Shown here piece by piece: positions 17,489 through 25,941 of a stretch of DNA of 64,000 nucleotides. How positions within the stretch are numbered: the stretch's first letter is position 1; every line of letters starts with the position of its first letter. Position numbers and translations under genes: made by a program. The stretch lies in NCBI RefSeq assembly GCF_017654315.1, contig NZ_CP072203.1, positions 5,394,001-5,458,000 of the forward strand, written 5' to 3'. The notes below the pieces were generated by a model. The model saw nothing but the letters and a program-made list of their open reading frames with translations. It did no database searches and was not told where the DNA came from. Source of the DNA: Gordonia polyisoprenivorans. GTDB lineage: Bacteria > Actinomycetota > Actinomycetes > Mycobacteriales > Mycobacteriaceae.

Positions 17489-18646
17489 ATGCAGCGCACC
17501 GTGTTCAACGACGATCACCAAGCCTTCCGCAAGACCATTCGCGACTTCATCGCCAAGGAGGTCGTACCCGTCCACCACGACTGGGAGAAGCAGGGGCATC
17601 CGCCGCGCGAGTTCTACAACAAGCTCGGTGAACTCGGGGTGCTCGGCATCGAGGCGCCCGAGGAATACGGCGGTGGCGGCGAGCACGACTTCACCTACTC
17701 GATGGTCATCGCCGAGGAATGCGCGCTGGCCGGAGTGACCTTCGGCAGCTATTCGGTGCACGCCAACCTCATCCTGCCCTACCTGATGGAGTACGCGACC
17801 GACGAACAGAAGCAGCGGTGGCTACCCGGATTCTGTTCCGGCGAGCTGATGTTCGCGATTGCGATGACCGAGCCCGGCACCGGGTCTGATCTGGCCAACA
17901 TCTCCACCACCGCCAGACTCAGCGAGGACGGCGACCACTACATCCTCGACGGCGCCAAGACGTTCATCACCGGCGGCGCCCTGGCCGACCGCATCCTGGT
18001 GGTCTGCCGCACGTCGGCCTTCGACCCCGACAACCGGCGCGGCGGCCTGTCGATCCTGGTGGTCGACACCTCCTCCGAGGGCTTCGCCGTGGGCCGCAAG
18101 CTGGAGAAGATCGGTCTCAAGGCCTCCGACACCGCCGAACTCTCGTTCAGCTCGGTGCGCGTGCCGGTGGCCGATCGCCTCGGTGAGGAGGGCGCCGGAT
18201 TCCGGTACCTCACACACAATCTGGCCCAGGAGCGGCTCACCATCGCGATCGGCTCGGCGGCCACCGCCGCCGCTGCCCTGCAGCATGCACTTGCCTACAC
18301 CCGCGAGCGTGACGTCTTCGGGCGTCCCGTCGCCTCCTTCCAGAACACGAAGTTCGTGCTCGCCGAATGCTCTGCGGAGGTCGAGGCGATCCAGCAGTTC
18401 GTCGATCACGCTCTGACGCTGCACAACTCGGGTGAGCTTTCGGTTCCCGACGCCGCCCGCGCCAAACTCTTCGCCACCGACACCGCGGGCCGGGTCATCG
18501 ACAAATGCCTACAGCTGCACGGCGGCTACGGCTACATCACCGAGTTCCCCATCGCCCGCCTCTACGCCGACACCCGCGTATCGCGGATCTACGGCGGGAC
18601 CAACGAGGTGATGAAGACGATCATCGCCAAGGATCTGGGGCTGTAG
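17489..18646 (+). CDS. acyl-CoA dehydrogenase (LCAD/IVD-like catalytic layout)
   Basis: A 385-residue acyl-CoA dehydrogenase with IAMTEPGTGSDLAN and FITGGALADRILVV. At the site where the preceding paralogue has Glu it has glycine (RIYGGTNEVMK). The likely catalytic glutamate is instead in the helix motif NLAQERLTIA. This arrangement is known from long-chain and isovaleryl-CoA dehydrogenases, so the two adjacent enzymes are not simple duplicates. It starts 14 bp after the first dehydrogenase with AGAGAGG upstream of the ATG. A repeat zone with no gene follows. Confidence 0.92.
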   Translation: MQRTVFNDDHQAFRKTIRDFIAKEVVPVHHDWEKQGHPPREFYNKLGELGVLGIEAPEEYGGGGEHDFTYSMVIAEECALAGVTFGSYSVHANLILPYLMEYATDEQKQRWLPGFCSGELMFAIAMTEPGTGSDLANISTTARLSEDGDHYILDGAKTFITGGALADRILVVCRTSAFDPDNRRGGLSILVVDTSSEGFAVGRKLEKIGLKASDTAELSFSSVRVPVADRLGEEGAGFRYLTHNLAQERLTIAIGSAATAAAALQHALAYTRERDVFGRPVASFQNTKFVLAECSAEVEAIQQFVDHALTLHNSGELSVPDAARAKLFATDTAGRVIDKCLQLHGGYGYITEFPIARLYADTRVSRIYGGTNEVMKTIIAKDLGL

Positions 18647-18673
18647 TTTTTCGCGCGCCGCGCACTCCGTCCC

Positions 18674-18845
18674 CTTCCCCCGATGGTCGAGGTGAACGCC
18701 GCCCAGCCGCCTGGCCTTCCCCCAATGGTCGAGATCAACGGCACCCAGCGGCCTGCCCTTCCCCCAATGGTCGAGATCAACGGCGCCCAGCGGCCTGCCC
18801 CCCGATGGTCGAGGTGCGAGCCGCGTGCGGCGAGCCTCGAGACCC
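18674..18845 (+). repeat. 42-bp tandem repeats of the GGTCGAG family
   Basis: Three head-to-tail units of 42 bp start at 18674, 18716 and 18758, each built on CCCC(C/A)ATGGTCGAG and CCCAGCGGCCTG-like halves; the second and third are nearly identical. A shorter, divergent fourth unit at about 18800-18845 contains GGTCGAGGTGCGAG pairing with GCCTCGAGACC, so it can fold into a hairpin. The whole 18647-19061 gap holds no gene I can support; its last 200 bp carry the promoter of the HNH gene. Related units recur at 63.7 kb. Confidence 0.88.
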
Positions 18846-19061
18846 GGCGAGACAACAAGCCTCCCAACCACATCGAACATCTACAGCTGAATCCGCATCC
18901 CCTACCACACCCCACCGACAGAAAACTGCCGCCAGCTCACCCTCGGAACCTGTTGTCCACAAACACCTTTCCCTCCCCAGAACTATCGAATACCCTTGCC
19001 CTAATCCACATGTTCGAGTACACTGGAGCCATCAAACCGATCAGCCACCGGGGAGGGGCCC

Positions 19062-20351
19062 ATGATCGACACCACTGAAACTCTCGACGCGGAAACCGTT
19101 GACGCCGAAGCAATCTTCGCCACCATCGTCACCCAACTCAGCGACCTGCAATGGAATCCGGAGATGACCGGGCCCCAAGCCTTCGGCGCGATGAAACAAG
19201 TCCTGTTGTTGCGGAACCTGGTCGATCACCACGCCACCACCCTCACCGGCGAACTGGACCGACTCGGGGTCGCCGACCACAAAACCACCCGACTGCGAGA
19301 ACTGTTGATCAGCATGGGCTTCGCGCCCTCAGTCGCAGGTCGGTACGTGCGGGTCGCCGGCACCACCGATATCGATCTGTTGTTGGCGCACGCCGCCGAC
19401 GGGTCCATCTCGTCCGAACACACCGACGCCATCGTCCGCGGACTGGCACACATCGACACCCGCTCTCCCGAACCTTTGGACACCGTCCAACGCTGCGAAT
19501 ACCTCCGGAAACTCTTGTCGCACTACTTCGCCGGATTCACCCCCGCCGAAATCAACCTCTACGCGCGGCAGTTGGGTAACGAGCTCGCCGCGGAGACGCC
19601 CGGTGGGTCACCGGCCGCCGAAGACAAGACGATCAACTCCTACACCGACCGCATCACCGACGACGGCCGGTTGGAGATCTCGGCGAACCTCGACATCGTC
19701 GCCGGGGAGAAAACCCGCACTTTGATGGAAACCTTGTCTGCACCGAAACCGCAGCCCGATGGGTCACCCGATCCGCGGACGCCCGAGCAGATCTGTGCCG
19801 CCGCGTTCGAAACGATCGTCGAACTCGCGGCACAAGGATTGGCCGACACCACCTTCTCAGCCACACCCACCAACGGCCTGTTGTGGACCTGGTCGGCCGA
19901 CAACCCGGCACTCGGCGGGGACTTGCAGAACATGGGTCCGATCACCGAAGCCACCGCCAAGTTGTTGTCGTGTGACACCACGATCACCAAAATCATCCTC
20001 AACACCGACGGCGTACCCCTCGACGTCGGACACAAAGAACGCTTCTTCACCCCCGGCCAACGCAAAGCCTTACTCGTGCGTGATCGTGGATGCATCAAAT
20101 GCGGCGCCCACGCCGGACGCTGCCAGGGACACCACCTCGCGCATTGGGCCGATGGCGGTCCCACCGACCTCGACAATGGCTGTCTCCTGTGCACCAGCTG
20201 CCATGACGACGTCCACCACCACGGATGGGACATCATCATGGGATTCGACCGACACCCCTGGCTGATCCCACCCGCCACTGTCGATCCGAAACGCCGACCT
20301 GTGCCGTCGTATCACCGACGCAGCATGCGACTCGACGACGCAGCAGCCTGA
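19062..20351 (+). CDS. 13E12 repeat family protein (DUF222 with C-terminal HNH nuclease domain)
   Basis: A 429-residue protein of the 13E12/REP13E12 family, multicopy in mycobacteria and relatives. Residues about 20-310 are the helical DUF222 region. The C-terminus is an HNH endonuclease module: CIKCGAHAGRCQGHHLAHWADGG then NGCLLCTSCHDDVHHHGW, split around residues 345-395. It has two CxxC zinc pairs and the HH and HxxxW signature residues intact, so it looks catalytically competent. GGGGAGGGG lies just before the ATG. It sits beside tandem GGTCGAG repeats and ends near a strong terminator. Its biological role is not established; homing or mobile behaviour is a possibility. Confidence 0.9.
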   Translation: MIDTTETLDAETVDAEAIFATIVTQLSDLQWNPEMTGPQAFGAMKQVLLLRNLVDHHATTLTGELDRLGVADHKTTRLRELLISMGFAPSVAGRYVRVAGTTDIDLLLAHAADGSISSEHTDAIVRGLAHIDTRSPEPLDTVQRCEYLRKLLSHYFAGFTPAEINLYARQLGNELAAETPGGSPAAEDKTINSYTDRITDDGRLEISANLDIVAGEKTRTLMETLSAPKPQPDGSPDPRTPEQICAAAFETIVELAAQGLADTTFSATPTNGLLWTWSADNPALGGDLQNMGPITEATAKLLSCDTTITKIILNTDGVPLDVGHKERFFTPGQRKALLVRDRGCIKCGAHAGRCQGHHLAHWADGGPTDLDNGCLLCTSCHDDVHHHGWDIIMGFDRHPWLIPPATVDPKRRPVPSYHRRSMRLDDAAA

Positions 20352-20437
20352 CCTGCCCTGCCCTGCCCCACAACTTGATTCCCCGCACCCGGCATCGCCG
20401 GGACCGCATCTGTTGTTTGAGAACTCAATAGCGAACC

Positions 20438-20470
20438 GCCCCACGGTGGTCGAGATGATCACCGTGGGGC
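20438..20470. terminator. bidirectional terminator between the HNH gene and nadE
   Basis: Eleven base pairs (GCCCCACGGTG with its complement) enclose an 11-nt loop, GTCGAGATGAT. It lies in the 144-bp gap between two convergent genes, so it can serve both. The GGTGGTCGAG segment at the stem-loop edge matches the dispersed GGTCGAG repeat family. Confidence 0.75.
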
Positions 20471-20495
20471 CCGGCCGCATCTCACTGCCCGCGTC

Positions 20496-22523
20496 TCACT
20501 CCCCGCGGAGCTCCTGTAACCACGCACGTGCGGAGGCATCCGACGGTGAACGCCAGTCACCGCGTGGCGACAGCGAACCGCCGGAACCGATCTTGGGTCC
20601 GTTGGGCATGGCTGTGCGCTTGAACTGGTTGGCCATGAACCGCTGGCAGAAAACCGTGAGCCACTTGTCGATCGTCGCCGCGTCGTAGACGTTGCGGTCG
20701 TCGAGCGGCTCGGTATCCCACGGCGTTCGGTCGAGATCACCCCAAGCTTGACGGGCGAGGTACGCGACTTTGCTGGGACGGTAGCCGAACCGGGTGAGAT
20801 AGTAGAGAAAGAAGTCGTGCAATTCGTACGGCCCGACGGTGTCTTCGGTGGATTGAATCGCACCGTCCTCGCCTGGCGGTACCAATTCTGGTGAGATCAC
20901 GTCGGCGAGGATCTCGGCGAGAACCTCACTGGTCTCATCGGAGAACTCACCGGAGCTGATCATCCACCGGATGAGATGGCGGACAAGAGTTTTGGGAACC
21001 GACCCGTTGACGTTGTAGTGCGACATCTGATCACCGACGCCGTAGGTGCACCATCCGAGGGCGAGCTCGGAAAGATCTCCCGTACCGAGGACGATGGCGC
21101 CATGGTGGTTGGCCAGGCGGAACAGGTGTGAGGTCCGTTCCCCGGCCTGCACGTTCTCGAACGTCACATCGAAGACCTTCTCGCCACGCGAGTACGGGTG
21201 GTCGAGGTCGGCGAGCATCTGCTCGCACGACGGGCGGATGTCGAGTTCCGTCCCACTCACGCCCAGCGAGTCCATCAGGACGTGCGCCCGCCGCAGTGTT
21301 GCGCCTCCGGTGGCGAAGCCTGGCATCGTGTAGGCCAGAATATTGGTGCGCGGCAACTCGAGTCGGTCGAAGGTGTCCACCGCGACCAACAACGCAAGGG
21401 TCGAATCGAGTCCACCGGAAACACCGATGACGATCTTCTCGAGTCCCGTCGCACGCAAACGCGCCGCGAGTCCCTGCACCTGGATGTTGCCGACTTCCCG
21501 ACAACGTTCATCGAGGTCGCTGGTGCCGCTGGGCACGAACGGGAACCGCGCAATGGCACGTCGCAGCACATCGACGTCATCGGTTCCAGGCTGCACGCCG
21601 AAGCTGAAACCGATGCGCCGCAACCTTTTCAGGTCCTCGGCGTGGTCGCCGACCTGATCGCGCACACTGGTCATACGCATGCGCTCCTGGCGCAGACGGT
21701 CGAGATCGATGTCGGCGGTGATGGATTGGGCACCCATCTCGAATTGCTTACTGCGTGTGAGCAGGGTCCCGTTCTCGGTGATCAACGCGTCGCCGTCCCA
21801 CGCGAGATCGGTCGTGGATTCGCCGAACCCGGCCGCCACGTACAGGTGCGCGGCGATGCAGCGCGCGGAATGGCTGGTACTCAACAACTTCCGGTACGAC
21901 TCTTTTCCGACGGTGACCGGGCTACCCGACAGATTCGCCAGGATGGTCGCGCCGGCCAGGGAGGCCCACACGCTTGGCGGGATGGGCACCCAGCCGTCCT
22001 CGCAGATCTCCACATGCAGGCAGAAGCCCGGGACATCCTCGGCGTCGAAGAGGATATCCGCACCGAACGGGACGTCGGAGCCGAAGAGCCGCACCGTATC
22101 CTGCGACGCATCGCGTGCGGCACTGTAGTAGCGCTTGTCGTAGAACTCCCGATAGTTGGCCAGATACGACTTGGGGATCACGCCCAGTACTGCGCCGTCA
22201 CGGATCACCGCGGCACAGTTGTACAGGCCGTCGCCGACCACCAGCGGTAACCCCACCACCACGAGCGGGGTCAACCCTGCACTGGCGTCGACGATCGACT
22301 TCAGTGCGTCGCGACAACCGTCGAGAATCGCATCCTGCTGGACGAGATCGTCGATGCTGTAACCACACAAACCCATCTCGGGGAAGACGACGAGCAGCGA
22401 GCCCTCTGCGGCGCCCTGCCGCATCGACTCGACGATCGCCTCGGCATTGGCCTTCGGATCGGCGATGCGGACAACCGGGATTGCCCCGGTGACCCGCGCG
22501 AAACCATGGTCGTGAACAGACAC
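20496..22523 (-). CDS. nadE: glutamine-dependent NAD+ synthetase
   Basis: A 675-residue two-domain enzyme making NAD+ from deamido-NAD+, ATP and glutamine. The N-terminal nitrilase-fold glutaminase (about 1-270) has Glu in [10 protein letters not shown] (Glu49), Lys in [17 protein letters not shown] and Cys in [10 protein letters not shown]. The C-terminal synthetase domain has the ATP-pyrophosphatase loop [14 protein letters not shown] near residue 365, and later [16 protein letters not shown]. The length is that of the actinobacterial glutamine-dependent form. It is monocistronic, with GGCTGAGACCG before the ATG and the WS/DGAT gene ending 40 bp upstream of it. Confidence 0.96.
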   Translation of the reverse strand: MSVHDHGFARVTGAIPVVRIADPKANAEAIVESMRQGAAEGSLLVVFPEMGLCGYSIDDLVQQDAILDGCRDALKSIVDASAGLTPLVVVGLPLVVGDGLYNCAAVIRDGAVLGVIPKSYLANYREFYDKRYYSAARDASQDTVRLFGSDVPFGADILFDAEDVPGFCLHVEICEDGWVPIPPSVWASLAGATILANLSGSPVTVGKESYRKLLSTSHSARCIAAHLYVAAGFGESTTDLAWDGDALITENGTLLTRSKQFEMGAQSITADIDLDRLRQERMRMTSVRDQVGDHAEDLKRLRRIGFSFGVQPGTDDVDVLRRAIARFPFVPSGTSDLDERCREVGNIQVQGLAARLRATGLEKIVIGVSGGLDSTLALLVAVDTFDRLELPRTNILAYTMPGFATGGATLRRAHVLMDSLGVSGTELDIRPSCEQMLADLDHPYSRGEKVFDVTFENVQAGERTSHLFRLANHHGAIVLGTGDLSELALGWCTYGVGDQMSHYNVNGSVPKTLVRHLIRWMISSGEFSDETSEVLAEILADVISPELVPPGEDGAIQSTEDTVGPYELHDFFLYYLTRFGYRPSKVAYLARQAWGDLDRTPWDTEPLDDRNVYDAATIDKWLTVFCQRFMANQFKRTAMPNGPKIGSGGSLSPRGDWRSPSDASARAWLQELRGE

Positions 22524-22563
22524 GGTCTCAGCCTAACTGCGAGGCCGTTCGCGGCGTCGACCC

Positions 22564-23967
22564 TCAGTCGTCACACGCCTCGATCAACGCCTTGAGTTGG
22601 TGATCGAAGGCCTCGGCGATCATCTCGACGTCGGGCACCTCGTCGGGGCAGGTCAGGATGCCGACGTTGAGGTGTCCGTCGACGGAGAAGACGGTTATGT
22701 TGAGGGCCAGGCCGTGGAAGATCGGACCCAGCGGATAGATGGCCGCCACCTTCGCCCCACAGAAGTACATCGGGAAGTCGGGTCCGGCGACGTTGGACAC
22801 CGTCACGTTGAAGACGGGCGGATGGTTCATCGACAGTTTGCGGTCGCCGTAGAACTTCATCAGCGTCGACAGCGTGGTGCCGGGTGCGAACTGCGCCCAC
22901 GCACGCAGGATGTTCGCATCGATGTCGGCGTGATGCTCCTTGGCGCGGCGGGCGAGTTCCCCGGCACGTTCGAGCCGTTCGACCGGATCGGCGACGTCCG
23001 ACGGCAATTCGGTGAACATGCCGGTCACCTTGTTGGTGCCGTTGACCACGAGATCGCGCTCGTCGGCGTCGTGGACCGACACCGGGACCATCGCCACCAG
23101 CGGCGACCCCGGCAGGTCACCGTGCTGGGAGAGATATTCACGCAGCGCGCCGCCGACCATCGCGAGCACCACGTCGTTGACCTTCACCCCGAAGCGATTC
23201 TTCACCCGCTTGACATCGTCGAGGGAGAGTTGGGTGGTCGCGATGCTGCGATGCGGCGAGATCGGACCGTTGAACACGGTGCGTGGCGCGGCGAAGGGGG
23301 CGGGCATTCCGGTCCGGGAGCGTGACCGGCGGAACCACTCGATCGGCACGCCGACGGTCTGTGGAAGCAGTTTGACCATCGCGATCGGTCGCTGCACGAA
23401 GTAGTTGAGCGCGCCGGAGATCACCATGCCGGTCCGGTTGGGTCCACCGGCGGTCTCGGCGACCTTCTCCGGGTCGACGTCGGGCTCGTCGGGGGTCAGG
23501 CTGCAGAGCTGGCCGAGCACCTCGGCGGTGGTGACGCCGTCGACGCTGGCGTGGTGCATCCGCAGGAACGCGCAGATCTTGCCGTCGGCGCTGCCCTCGA
23601 TGATCCAGAGCTCCCACAGCGGTTTGCCCCGATCGAGGGCCTGCCCGGCGAGGTGGCCGCAGAGCTCGTTGAGTTCCTTCTTGCCCGCGGGCGAGGGCAA
23701 CGCCACCCGGTGCACGTGCCGATCGATGTCGAAGTGGTCGTCCTCGACCCACACCGGGTGGTCGATGTTGAGCGCGGAGTTCTCCAGTTTGCGTCGCAAC
23801 ATCGGCATCGCGGCGACCCGCGCGTTGAGCTGGGTACGCATCCGGGTGAAGCTGTAGCCACCGGGAATGGTGCTCGCATCGAGTTCCATGATCCCCACGA
23901 CATGCATCAACTGCGAGCGCGTCTCCAGATACAGGAACGACGCGTCCAAACCACTCAACCGCTGCAC
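22564..23967 (-). CDS. WS/DGAT family O-acyltransferase (wax ester synthase/diacylglycerol acyltransferase)
   Basis: A 467-residue bifunctional-type acyltransferase that would esterify fatty alcohols or diacylglycerol with acyl-CoA for storage lipid. The active-site motif MHHASVDGV (HHxxxDG) is at about residue 140, PLWELWIIEG precedes it, and the conserved C-terminal FNVTVSNVAGPDFPMY is present. I use the GTG of VQRLSGLDASFLYLET because GGAGG lies seven bases upstream and the family begins there; the longer open frame is antisense-like. It is divergent from the SnoaL-like gene across 166 bp. Confidence 0.92.
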   Translation of the reverse strand: MQRLSGLDASFLYLETRSQLMHVVGIMELDASTIPGGYSFTRMRTQLNARVAAMPMLRRKLENSALNIDHPVWVEDDHFDIDRHVHRVALPSPAGKKELNELCGHLAGQALDRGKPLWELWIIEGSADGKICAFLRMHHASVDGVTTAEVLGQLCSLTPDEPDVDPEKVAETAGGPNRTGMVISGALNYFVQRPIAMVKLLPQTVGVPIEWFRRSRSRTGMPAPFAAPRTVFNGPISPHRSIATTQLSLDDVKRVKNRFGVKVNDVVLAMVGGALREYLSQHGDLPGSPLVAMVPVSVHDADERDLVVNGTNKVTGMFTELPSDVADPVERLERAGELARRAKEHHADIDANILRAWAQFAPGTTLSTLMKFYGDRKLSMNHPPVFNVTVSNVAGPDFPMYFCGAKVAAIYPLGPIFHGLALNITVFSVDGHLNVGILTCPDEVPDVEMIAEAFDHQLKALIEACDD

Positions 23968-24133
23968 TGCGGACCTCCACTTGTCTCGGCCGAAGCACCC
24001 CGGAGCGCTTCGGCGACGCGGCCCTCTTTCGGCCCCACTCACCATTCTGCTCCCCGACCGCGGCCATCCCCACGCATTGCCCGAGAATGCGGAATTCGAC
24101 CGATTCGGCGCCTGCCACCCGTAGGGTGGACAC

Positions 24134-24664
24134 GTGTCCAACCCCGCAGACGCGCCGACCTTCGACGCCGCCGAACTCGACGCCGCTTTCGCCAACTTCC
24201 AGCAGACCGTGGCGGAGATCGGGGTCAGCCGGGACTGGGATCGCTTTGCCGAGCTGTTCACCACCGACGCCGACTACGTGGAGCACGCCATGGGCGTCAT
24301 GCGTGGTCGCGAGGAGATCCGGGCGTGGATCTGGAAGACGATGACGGCATTCCCGGGCAGCCATATGACGGGTTTTCCGGCACTGTGGCACGTCGCCGAC
24401 CCGTCGACCGCGCGGGTGATCTGCGAGGTGGACAACCCGATGCGCGATCCCGGCGACGGCAGCCTCATCACCGCGACCAACATCACCATCCTCACCTACG
24501 CCGGCGACGGGCTGTGGTCGCGCGAGGAGGACGTCTACAACCCGCTCGAATTCGGGGCCGCTGCGATGAAGTGGTGTGAAAAGGCTTCCGAGCTCGGTAC
24601 TCTCGATGACGGCGCGGCCGAATGGATGCGCCGGATCGGGCCCGCGTTCGCCGCGCGCCGCTGA
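24134..24664 (+). CDS. SnoaL-like/NTF2-fold protein
   Basis: A 176-residue protein with a SnoaL-like (NTF2) cone fold: AELDAAFANFQQTVAEIG then DRFAELFTTDADYVEHAMGVMRGREEIRAWI. The motif order is typical of polyketide-cyclase-like or isomerase-like small proteins whose reactions vary widely. The start is a GTG (MSNPADAP). A helical tail (MKWCEKASEL) follows the fold. No neighbour fixes the role: it is divergent from a WS/DGAT gene and followed by the promoter region of desA1. Confidence 0.82.
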   Translation: MSNPADAPTFDAAELDAAFANFQQTVAEIGVSRDWDRFAELFTTDADYVEHAMGVMRGREEIRAWIWKTMTAFPGSHMTGFPALWHVADPSTARVICEVDNPMRDPGDGSLITATNITILTYAGDGLWSREEDVYNPLEFGAAAMKWCEKASELGTLDDGAAEWMRRIGPAFAARR

Positions 24665-24948
24665 TCTGCCGATCACCTGTGAGTACGCGTCCGGGCCTGG
24701 ACCCGGCCGATGCCGATCGCCCACGATGGTGAACCGGGGTAACACCATCGACGTCCACAGCGACATCCGAGGGACAGCGACATCGCAAAGGCAGCGACAT
24801 CACCCCAGCAACATGACCGAGAGGTCTGGTTACGACACCGTAGGTAATGACTTGGGTTCGGCCTGGTTTGTGCCGTAGCCTGTAGTGCTGACCCAACCGT
24901 GTGCGCACCGACCCCACACGTATGCGACCACCGTTCGGAGGAATCTCT
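24665..24948 (+). promoter_or_regulatory. desA1 upstream region with three phased direct repeats
   Basis: CAGCGACATC occurs three times, at 24759, 24776 and 24793, exactly 17 bp apart; the remaining seven bases of each unit differ. They lie 147-190 bp before the desA1 ATG, upstream of a plausible -10 TAGCCT near 24875. The conserved core with divergent filler suggests repeated binding of one regulator rather than a simple tandem duplication. Otherwise the 284-bp gap holds no gene. Confidence 0.6.
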
Positions 24949-25941
24949 ATGGCACGTGCACTGACTCAACTGGAGCTCTTGCAGGAACTCGCTCCGGTTG
25001 CCGAAGAGAACGTGAACCGACACCTCAAGATCGCTCGCGACTGGAACCCGCACGACTACATCCCGTGGGACGAGGGCAAGAACTACCCGGCGCTGGGCGG
25101 CCCGGACTACGACCCAGAGCAGTCGCAGCTCAGCGAGGTCGCCAAGGCCGCGATGATCACCAACCTGCTGACCGAGGACAACCTGCCCTCGTATCACCGC
25201 GTGATCGCCGACAACTTCTCGATGGATTCGGCGTGGGGCCACTGGGTCGGCCGCTGGACCGCCGAGGAGAACCGTCACGGCATCGTGATGCGCGACTACC
25301 TCGTGGTGACCCGCGGTGTCGATCCCGCCGCCCTCGAGGCCGACCGCATGGTCCACATGACCAACGGCTACGACCCGATGCTCGCCGCCGCCGGACGCAC
25401 CGACGAGATCGAGGAGCACGTCGACGAGCTCGGCATCCTGCACTCCGTCGCCTACGTCACCTTCCAGGAGCTGGCCACCCGGGTCAGCCACCGCAACACC
25501 GGCAAGGCCTGCAACGACCCGATCGCCGACAAGATGCTGCAGCGCATCGCCGCCGACGAGAACCTGCACATGATCTTCTACCGCAACATCTGTGGCGCCG
25601 GGATGGATCTCGCCCCCGATCAGACGCTGCGTGCGGTCACCGACATCGTCACCAACTTCCAGATGCCCGGCGCCGGCATGCCCAACTTCCGCCGCCACGG
25701 CGTGTTGATGGCCAAGCACGGCATCTACGACCTGCGCCAGCACCTCGAAGAGGTCGTGCAGCCCGTCCTGCGCAAGTGGAACGTGTTCGACCGCGACGAC
25801 TTCTCCGCCGAGGGTGAGAAGACCCGCGAGGAACTCGCCGCCTTCCTCGAGCAGCTCGAGAAGGACACCCTCAAGTTCGAGGAGATGCGCGACCGCGCCC
25901 TCGCCCGCGAGGCCAAGAAGCGGGAGCGTCAGGCATCCTGA
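24949..25941 (+). CDS. desA1: acyl-ACP desaturase, DesA1-like
   Basis: A 330-residue soluble diiron desaturase of the mycobacterial DesA type, linked in mycobacteria to mycolic acid desaturation. Helix motifs AEENRHGIVMRDYL and AADENLHMIFYRN give the two ExxH iron-binding pairs, and an earlier glutamate lies in LTEDNLPSYH. The start MARALTQLELLQEL has GGAGG eight bases upstream; an in-frame upstream ATG has none. It is followed immediately by dus. In M. tuberculosis desA1 (Rv0824c) has the same neighbours (Rv0823c, Rv0822c), which supports orthology over DesA2. Confidence 0.9.
   Translation: MARALTQLELLQELAPVAEENVNRHLKIARDWNPHDYIPWDEGKNYPALGGPDYDPEQSQLSEVAKAAMITNLLTEDNLPSYHRVIADNFSMDSAWGHWVGRWTAEENRHGIVMRDYLVVTRGVDPAALEADRMVHMTNGYDPMLAAAGRTDEIEEHVDELGILHSVAYVTFQELATRVSHRNTGKACNDPIADKMLQRIAADENLHMIFYRNICGAGMDLAPDQTLRAVTDIVTNFQMPGAGMPNFRRHGVLMAKHGIYDLRQHLEEVVQPVLRKWNVFDRDDFSAEGEKTREELAAFLEQLEKDTLKFEEMRDRALAREAKKRERQAS

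Noticed and set aside
18674-18845. Possible CRISPR array
   Set aside because: Units are contiguous 42-bp tandem repeats with no unique spacers of constant length, and no cas genes are present.
20446-20463. GGTGGTCGAGATGATCACC as an independent operator
   Set aside because: It lies inside the terminator hairpin between convergent stops, where termination explains the symmetry better.
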